A DNA stretch of 37,078 bases, taken from positions 1 through 37,078 of the forward strand of contig NZ_JAOWLB010000030.1 of assembly GCF_025751555.1 (NCBI RefSeq), written 5' to 3'. Every line of letters begins with the position of its first letter. Position 1 is the stretch's first letter. The translations under genes and the position numbers were made by a program. This DNA is from Ruegeria aquimaris. Its GTDB lineage: Bacteria; Pseudomonadota; Alphaproteobacteria; Rhodobacterales; Rhodobacteraceae. Shown here in pieces: positions 33,540-37,078 of this stretch. The notes below the pieces were generated by a model. That model did not search any database. It was not told the DNA's origin and was given only the letters and a program-made list of their open reading frames with translations.

Positions 33540-34756
33540 AGGCCTACAGCTACACCGCCTATACCGACGCCGGCCGCCGCAAACGGGGTACCGTGGTGGC
33601 CGAGACCGAGACCCAGGCGGTGCAGCAGCTCAAGGGCAAGGGGCTGTTCGTGTCCGAGATCGGCGACCGCGCCCGCCCGGGCCGCGGCCGGCGCGGCACG
33701 GGCGGGTTCTGGCAGCGGCGGCTGACCGCCGATCTGCAGATGGTGCTGACCCGGCAGATGGCGGTGCTGCTCGGGGCCGAACTGCCGATCGAGGCGGCGC
33801 TCGACGCGCTGCGCGCCTCGGGCCATACGCCGGGGATGGATGCGGTACTGGCCCGGGCCAAGGTGGCGCTGCTCGAAGGCAGCCCGTTGTCGGATGCGCT
33901 GGAACACAGCGGCGCCGGGTTCCCGCGCTATTACATCGCGGCGCTCCGGGCGGGTGAACGCTCGGGCGAGCTGGCGACGGTGTTTGCCGAACTGGCCGAT
34001 CACCTGGAAGAGACCGGCGCCGACCGGGCGCAGATCTCGACCGCGCTGGTCTATCCCGCCTTTGTCGCGGCGGTGTCCCTGCTGGTCTGCGCCATCCTGA
34101 TGACCAGTGTCGCGCCCGAGATCGTGGCGATGTTCGAGATCTCGGACCGGCCGCTGCCGCCGCTGACCCGCCTGGTGCTGGATGTGACCGATTGGGTGCG
34201 CACCCATCTGCCCCTGCTCGCGGGGATGGGGCTGGCACTGGTGGCGGGGCTGATCGCCCTGTCCCGGATCGGCTGGCTGCGGGCGCGGCGCGACGCGGCG
34301 CTCTTGCGCCTGCCGCTGATCGGGCGGCTGATGCGCCAGGCCGCGGCGGTGCAGTATCTGCGCACGCTCGCCCTGGTGCTGACCAGCCGCCACGCGGTGC
34401 TGAGCGCCACCGACAGCGCCGCCGAGGTGCTGACCGTGACCCGCTTCCGGCAGGAGGCGGCGCGGGTCTCCGAGGCGGTGCGCGCGGGCGACAGCCTGTC
34501 GGCGGCGCTGGACCGGCTGAGCTTCGTGCCGCCGGTGGCGCGCCAGCTGATCGCGGCGGGCGAGATGTCGGCCCGGCTGGCCCGGATGACCGAGCGCAGC
34601 GCGGTGCTGGTGGAAAACGCGCTCTCGACCGAGCGCAAGCGCATCGCGGCCCTGCTCGAACCGATCCTGATGATGGCGGTGGGCGGGTTTGTCCTGATGG
34701 TGGTGCTCGCCGTGCTGCTGCCGATCTTCGATCTACAGGCGATGGTCACGGTCTGA
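33536..34756 (+). CDS. gspF: Inner-membrane platform protein GspF
   Basis: From the ATG at 33536 the product has 406 residues, typical of GspF. Two copies of the cytoplasmic GspF helical domain are present, around LTRQMAVLLGAELPIEAALDALR and LRTLALVLTSRHAVLSATDSAAEV, each followed by a membrane segment; three spans are visible in total. It is the central platform protein that transmits GspE motion to the pseudopilus. It is the last gene of the rightward cluster, and a small hairpin follows 14 bases after the stop. Confidence 0.93.
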   Translation: MKAYSYTAYTDAGRRKRGTVVAETETQAVQQLKGKGLFVSEIGDRARPGRGRRGTGGFWQRRLTADLQMVLTRQMAVLLGAELPIEAALDALRASGHTPGMDAVLARAKVALLEGSPLSDALEHSGAGFPRYYIAALRAGERSGELATVFAELADHLEETGADRAQISTALVYPAFVAAVSLLVCAILMTSVAPEIVAMFEISDRPLPPLTRLVLDVTDWVRTHLPLLAGMGLALVAGLIALSRIGWLRARRDAALLRLPLIGRLMRQAAAVQYLRTLALVLTSRHAVLSATDSAAEVLTVTRFRQEAARVSEAVRAGDSLSAALDRLSFVPPVARQLIAAGEMSARLARMTERSAVLVENALSTERKRIAALLEPILMMAVGGFVLMVVLAVLLPIFDLQAMVTV

Positions 34757-34770
34757 CCGCGAAGGATTTC

Positions 34771-34784
34771 ATAGTGTGAACTAT
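34771..34784. promoter_or_regulatory. Inverted repeat before the XRE regulator
   Basis: ATAGT-GTGA-ACTAT is a perfect five-base inverted repeat with a four-base centre. It lies 14 bases after gspF and 38 bases before the regulator ATG. It could be a self-regulatory operator for the XRE protein; it is too weak and lacks a T-run for a terminator. Confidence 0.35.
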
Positions 34785-34821
34785 CACGCAGCATCGAATC
34801 TCGAAGTATGTGAGGTAAAGA

Positions 34822-35256
34822 ATGTCTGCAAACCACAGTCCCATAGCAAAGATCTTGAGTGACGCCATTGAAGCGTCCGACCTGACGCAGCGCGAAATCG
34901 CTGCCCGCGCCGGCTTCAACCATTCGAACATCATCTCAATGCTCAAGTCTGGCGAAACTCGAATTCCGCTGGACCGTATCCCGGCACTCTCCACTGCCTT
35001 GGACTTGGATCAGCAGAAGTTTCTCCTCCAGGCCATCGAAGAGTACCATCCGAACGTACACCAGGTCCTTGTCGACGTTCTCGGCCTACCGCTCTCCGAT
35101 GCAGAAATAGCCATGCTCGGGATGTACCGAATGGCAGCTTTGCGCGGAGAGATCGAAGTCACTGGGCCCTTTGGGAGAGCCTTCGAAAGTCTTCTGGAAC
35201 TGGCAACTCTCACTCCGAACACGCTGCTTAGGGATTGTGATGGGGCGCCAAAATAA
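34822..35256 (+). CDS. XRE-family transcriptional regulator
   Basis: The 144-residue protein has an N-terminal helix-turn-helix, LTQREIAARAGFNHSNIISMLKSG, at about residues 20-43, followed by an effector-like helical region (YHPNVHQVLVDVLGL...). GAGG before the ATG supports the start. Its C-terminal half resembles that of the convergent gene at 35260-35655, so the two are paralogues. Base composition is lower in GC than the secretion genes. It is 65 bp downstream of gspF and could be read from its own promoter at the ATAGT repeat. A role in regulating the secretion cluster is not shown. Confidence 0.8.
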   Translation: MSANHSPIAKILSDAIEASDLTQREIAARAGFNHSNIISMLKSGETRIPLDRIPALSTALDLDQQKFLLQAIEEYHPNVHQVLVDVLGLPLSDAEIAMLGMYRMAALRGEIEVTGPFGRAFESLLELATLTPNTLLRDCDGAPK

Positions 35257-35259
35257 ACG

Positions 35260-35655
35260 TCACCCCCTTGCCAGCCTGGACAGGTCAAGCATGCCTTCCA
35301 AAGCTTTCCTGAAAGGGTCTTCGACCTCGATCTGGCCGCGGATATTGGCGATGCGGAACATGGCTATCACGCCAAGCTCCGCGTCCTCCATATGAATGCC
35401 CAATGTCTCTACCAGGACCTCGAAGACACCGGGATGATATTCCTGGATCGCAAGCACCAGAAACTGTCGTTCATCCATCTGCAGTGTGCGGGCAAGATCG
35501 GGGATTCGATCGAGGGGAACCTGCATATCGCCTTGTGCGATCTCGAGGAGGGTGGCAGGCAGTCGAAATCCGCATCTATCCGCAATTTCGGTGAGTCCGA
35601 GATCGGATCTATCAATGGCTCGGGCAAGCATTTTGGTTGTCGGGCTCAATGACAT
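35260..35655 (-). CDS. XRE-like regulator, convergent paralogue
   Basis: The 131-residue protein aligns along its length with the neighbouring XRE regulator. Shared blocks include PLDRIP, FLxxAIxEYHPxV, EVLVETLGI versus QVLVDVLGL, and RGxIEVxxPF. Its helix-turn-helix region (LTEIADRCGFRLPATLLEIAQGD) is less canonical in the recognition helix, so it may bind DNA differently or act mainly through dimerisation. AGGGAG seven bases before the ATG is a strong start signal. The two genes end three bases apart on opposite strands. A palindrome lies 33 bases upstream of its start. Confidence 0.75.
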   Translation of the reverse strand: MSLSPTTKMLARAIDRSDLGLTEIADRCGFRLPATLLEIAQGDMQVPLDRIPDLARTLQMDERQFLVLAIQEYHPGVFEVLVETLGIHMEDAELGVIAMFRIANIRGQIEVEDPFRKALEGMLDLSRLARG

Positions 35656-35683
35656 GTGGCTACTCCCTTTGCATCATGTGTCA

Positions 35684-35702
35684 TGTCAGCACGTGCTAGA
35701 CA
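35684..35702. promoter_or_regulatory. Palindromic operator candidate upstream of the minus-strand XRE gene
   Basis: TGTC-AGCACGTGCT-A-GACA is a ten-base perfect palindrome flanked by four more complementary bases with one extra A. It lies 29-47 bases before the regulator ATG, where an autoregulatory site would be expected. Confidence 0.4.
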
Positions 35703-35836
35703 GAGCGCAGACATCCATGGTGCTGCTCGCCTATTGCCGCCTCTCCAAGGTTCCATACGGTTTCAGGCTTTGGGCGGCGGGAACGCAATATGTTCGGAGC
35801 ACGACCAACTAGGACTTCGAAGCTCCATAAGGGCTG

Positions 35837-36097
35837 TTATTCAGGCGCGAACCCAGCCTTTCCCGATCTGGATTGACCCCTGTGCGCTTGGCAGATCGAC
35901 AGATACGTCGAAGGAACTTGTTTGGAACGGACCGCTCTCATCTCGCTTTCGAAGCGATCGTTTTCCACCGGCAGAAGACGGAATTGGGACGGAGCAATCA
36001 GGGTATCGTCGCTGAAGGGAAATGGTTGGAGGATGCGATCATAACCACCGTACATCCTTAGGAAGTCCTTGCCGAACATCACCGAGACCTTTTCCAC
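35837..36097 (-). other. Doubtful 86-codon reading frame
   Basis: A reverse-strand frame opens at a GTG (36097) and gives an 86-residue peptide with the segment MYGGYDRILQPFPFSDDTLIAPSQF. I recognise no family and see no Shine-Dalgarno sequence. It begins just after the U-rich tail of the structured RNA at 36113-36183, so it could be a gene controlled by that element, a fragment, or chance. The rest of the 35.7-36.1 kb stretch holds nothing else convincing. Confidence 0.25.
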
Positions 36098-36100
36098 TTT

Positions 36101-36183
36101 GCAAAAGAAAGGCCCCGGACAGAAGCTGGAGTTGAGCTCCTGGGAATATCTCCGGGACCAGTTTCCGGACGGAGAGTCCGGGG
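36101..36183 (-). ncRNA. Predicted three-way-junction RNA with U-rich tail
   Basis: On the minus strand, CCCCGGA(C) at 36183 pairs with (G)UCCGGGG at 36113-36120. Inside it are two arms: UCUCCG/CGGAGA extended by CCGG/CUGG, and CAGGAGCU/AGCUUCUG around a seven-base loop. CCUUUCUUUUG follows. Two of the pairs are G-U wobbles on this strand and become A-C mismatches on the other, so the minus strand is the likely RNA. CCGGAC can alternatively pair with the nearby GUCCGG, which would free the 3' arm; this suggests an attenuator or terminator switch. It starts 14 bases after the 33-codon gene. Confidence 0.5.
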
Positions 36184-36196
36184 GGAGGTAATGGGG

Positions 36197-36298
36197 CTAG
36201 TGGAACTGTTCAACACGGCTTTGCATCTTGGCGCACTGCTGGATTGCATGAACAATCGTACCGATAATGCCGGCGGGTTTGGACGATGAAATGGTCAT
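36197..36298 (-). CDS. Candidate 33-residue small protein
   Basis: The reading frame encodes MTISSSKPAGIIGTIVHAI, then QQCAKMQSRVEQFH. GGAGG lies five bases ahead of the ATG, one of the best ribosome binding sites in the window. The centre (GIIGTIVHAI) is mildly hydrophobic and may form an amphipathic helix; there is one Cys. I recognise no family. It is followed by a structured RNA with a U-rich tail and preceded by a hairpin that covers its ribosome binding site. It may be a leader peptide or a functional small protein. Confidence 0.5.
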   Translation of the reverse strand: MTISSSKPAGIIGTIVHAIQQCAKMQSRVEQFH

Positions 36299-36301
36299 GA
36301 G

Positions 36302-36326
36302 AACCTCCACTGAATGATCCGAGGTT
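36302..36326 (-). promoter_or_regulatory. Hairpin covering the Shine-Dalgarno of the small gene
   Basis: On the minus strand AACCUC (36326-36321) is complementary to GAGGUU (36307-36302), and the second arm contains most of the GGAGG that precedes the 33-codon gene. Formation of this six-base-pair hairpin would hide the ribosome binding site. The loop is 13 bases. Confidence 0.4.
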
Positions 36327-36329
36327 AAC

Positions 36330-36708
36330 ATGGGTGATGGGCGCGGTCTGTGAATTGCATCACGAGAGTTGCTCATAAAGTCTTGGGTACGAGCCTGCTG
36401 TCAACTTTTGAACCGAGACGGCTATGCGAGGGTCATATCCCGGTCAGACAATTGGTCTATCGGGCTCTTTCGCATAGCGTGAGGCTTGCAGAAGAGATCG
36501 GGATCGGCGTGAATGTGATTGTTTGCTTGTCCAGCGGAAAATCCGGGGCCACAACGACAGTCGCTAGCTGGGATTCTGGCTTTTCGCTACCCAAAAGGGG
36601 GCAGGAAAGTAATGCGTGATGTGCGTGCGTGAGTGTGAACCGAACGTGGTTTAAGATTTCGATTGCGTTGTTTTACGCGCCACAACCTGCTTCACAAGAC
36701 GAAGGCAG
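36330..36708. other. Gene-poor stretch
   Basis: About 380 bases lie between the small-gene leader and the end of the CIA30-domain gene. A plus-strand frame at 36350-36619 opens with GTG but has no ribosome binding site and no recognisable composition, so I do not call it. Promoters for the minus-strand small gene should lie at the left side of this stretch; I cannot fix the boxes. Confidence 0.4.
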
Positions 36709-37078
36709 TCAGTAGAAACCGATCTCGCGCACGTCCAGAAGAGCCTCATGGTCACGACCATAGGCAACAACTCCGACCGAGGTCAGGGTCGAAGCCGAGG
36801 GCGTTGCACGCAACAAGCTGCCGGAGGCCCGGAAAGAAGACAGCGGCAGGCGGACCTCGGTCCAGGTACCGGGCGCCTCAAAGCCCGATTGGTAGAATTG
36901 CCAAGGCAGCAGGGTTCCAGTGGTCCGCAGGTGGATGAAGTAGCGTTCACCGTTGCCGCGCACGACAAGTCGGATGCCACCGGTGTCCGCTGGCACAGGG
37001 GCATCCAGTTGTCGACGGAACTGGATGAAGCCGCCCCGGTTTGCCGTGCTGACCGTCCCGGTGAGCCGCGCGAACGAA
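36709..37078 (-). CDS. CIA30-domain protein, C-terminal part
   Basis: The reverse strand is open from the window edge to a TAG at 36709, giving about 122 residues; the start lies outside. LTGTVSTANRGGFIQFR, GIRLVVRGNGERYFIHLRT, WQFYQSGF and WTEVRLPLSSF match the beta-sandwich of the CIA30 (complex I intermediate-associated protein 30) family. Bacterial members are carbohydrate-binding-like folds of uncertain role, and a respiratory function should not be assumed. The frame starting at a GTG inside this piece is not the true start. Confidence 0.75.
   Translation of the reverse strand, partial: SFARLTGTVSTANRGGFIQFRRQLDAPVPADTGGIRLVVRGNGERYFIHLRTTGTLLPWQFYQSGFEAPGTWTEVRLPLSSFRASGSLLRATPSASTLTSVGVVAYGRDHEALLDVREIGFY

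Noticed and set aside
35656-36015. A 119-codon plus-strand frame in the gene-poor region
   Set aside because: It has no ribosome binding site, runs through the operator-like palindrome, and has no family features.

Overview
The window reads as chromosomal DNA of a GC-rich alphaproteobacterium, most likely a Rhodobacteraceae (Roseobacter-type) organism. This rests on codon bias, gene families and the style of the type II secretion cluster; no rRNA or tRNA is present to confirm it. I see no tRNA, rRNA, CRISPR array, insertion sequence or integrase.

Positions 1-3.5 kb are a leftward-reading group of surface-glycan type genes: an NAD-dependent epimerase, a small coiled-coil protein, a sulfotransferase, the decayed 3' end of a second sulfotransferase, a CmcI-like methyltransferase, and the first 56 codons of a gene running off the left edge. 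From 3.7 to 6.8 kb is a 1027-residue fusion of an ArsP/UPF0718-like permease with seven FG-GAP calcium loops and an ASPIC/UnbV domain. From 7.0 to 13.3 kb is a 2093-residue secreted serine protease with RTX repeats. Its 3' half is built from a 342-bp tandem repeat, and its active site carries Glu where subtilisins have His.

Positions 13.6-18.7 kb hold a second modification group: a methyltransferase, a GT-A-like protein, a DegT-type aminotransferase, a FemAB/GNAT-like acyltransferase and another sulfotransferase. A strong hairpin terminator at 18.74 kb separates it from the next block.

Positions 18.8-34.8 kb are organised around type II secretion. Rightward runs gspG-H-I-J-K-L-M, then a reverse-strand TPR lipoprotein, then gspC-D-E-F. 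Leftward from the shared control region runs gspO, followed by two Sel1-repeat proteins, a small secreted protein and a Sec-exported S74 autochaperone ('tail-fibre') protein, ending at the 18.74 kb terminator. The layout suggests that the leftward proteins are partners or cargo of the secretion system, but this is an inference from position.

Positions 34.8-37.1 kb hold a convergent pair of paralogous XRE regulators, a gene-poor kilobase, and the end of a CIA30-domain gene. The gene-poor stretch contains a 33-codon reading frame whose Shine-Dalgarno sequence lies inside a hairpin. It is followed by a predicted three-way-junction RNA that has an alternative pairing and a U-rich tail. I consider this the best candidate for an undescribed element; the permease/beta-propeller fusion and the gspO-Sel1-S74 operon come next.
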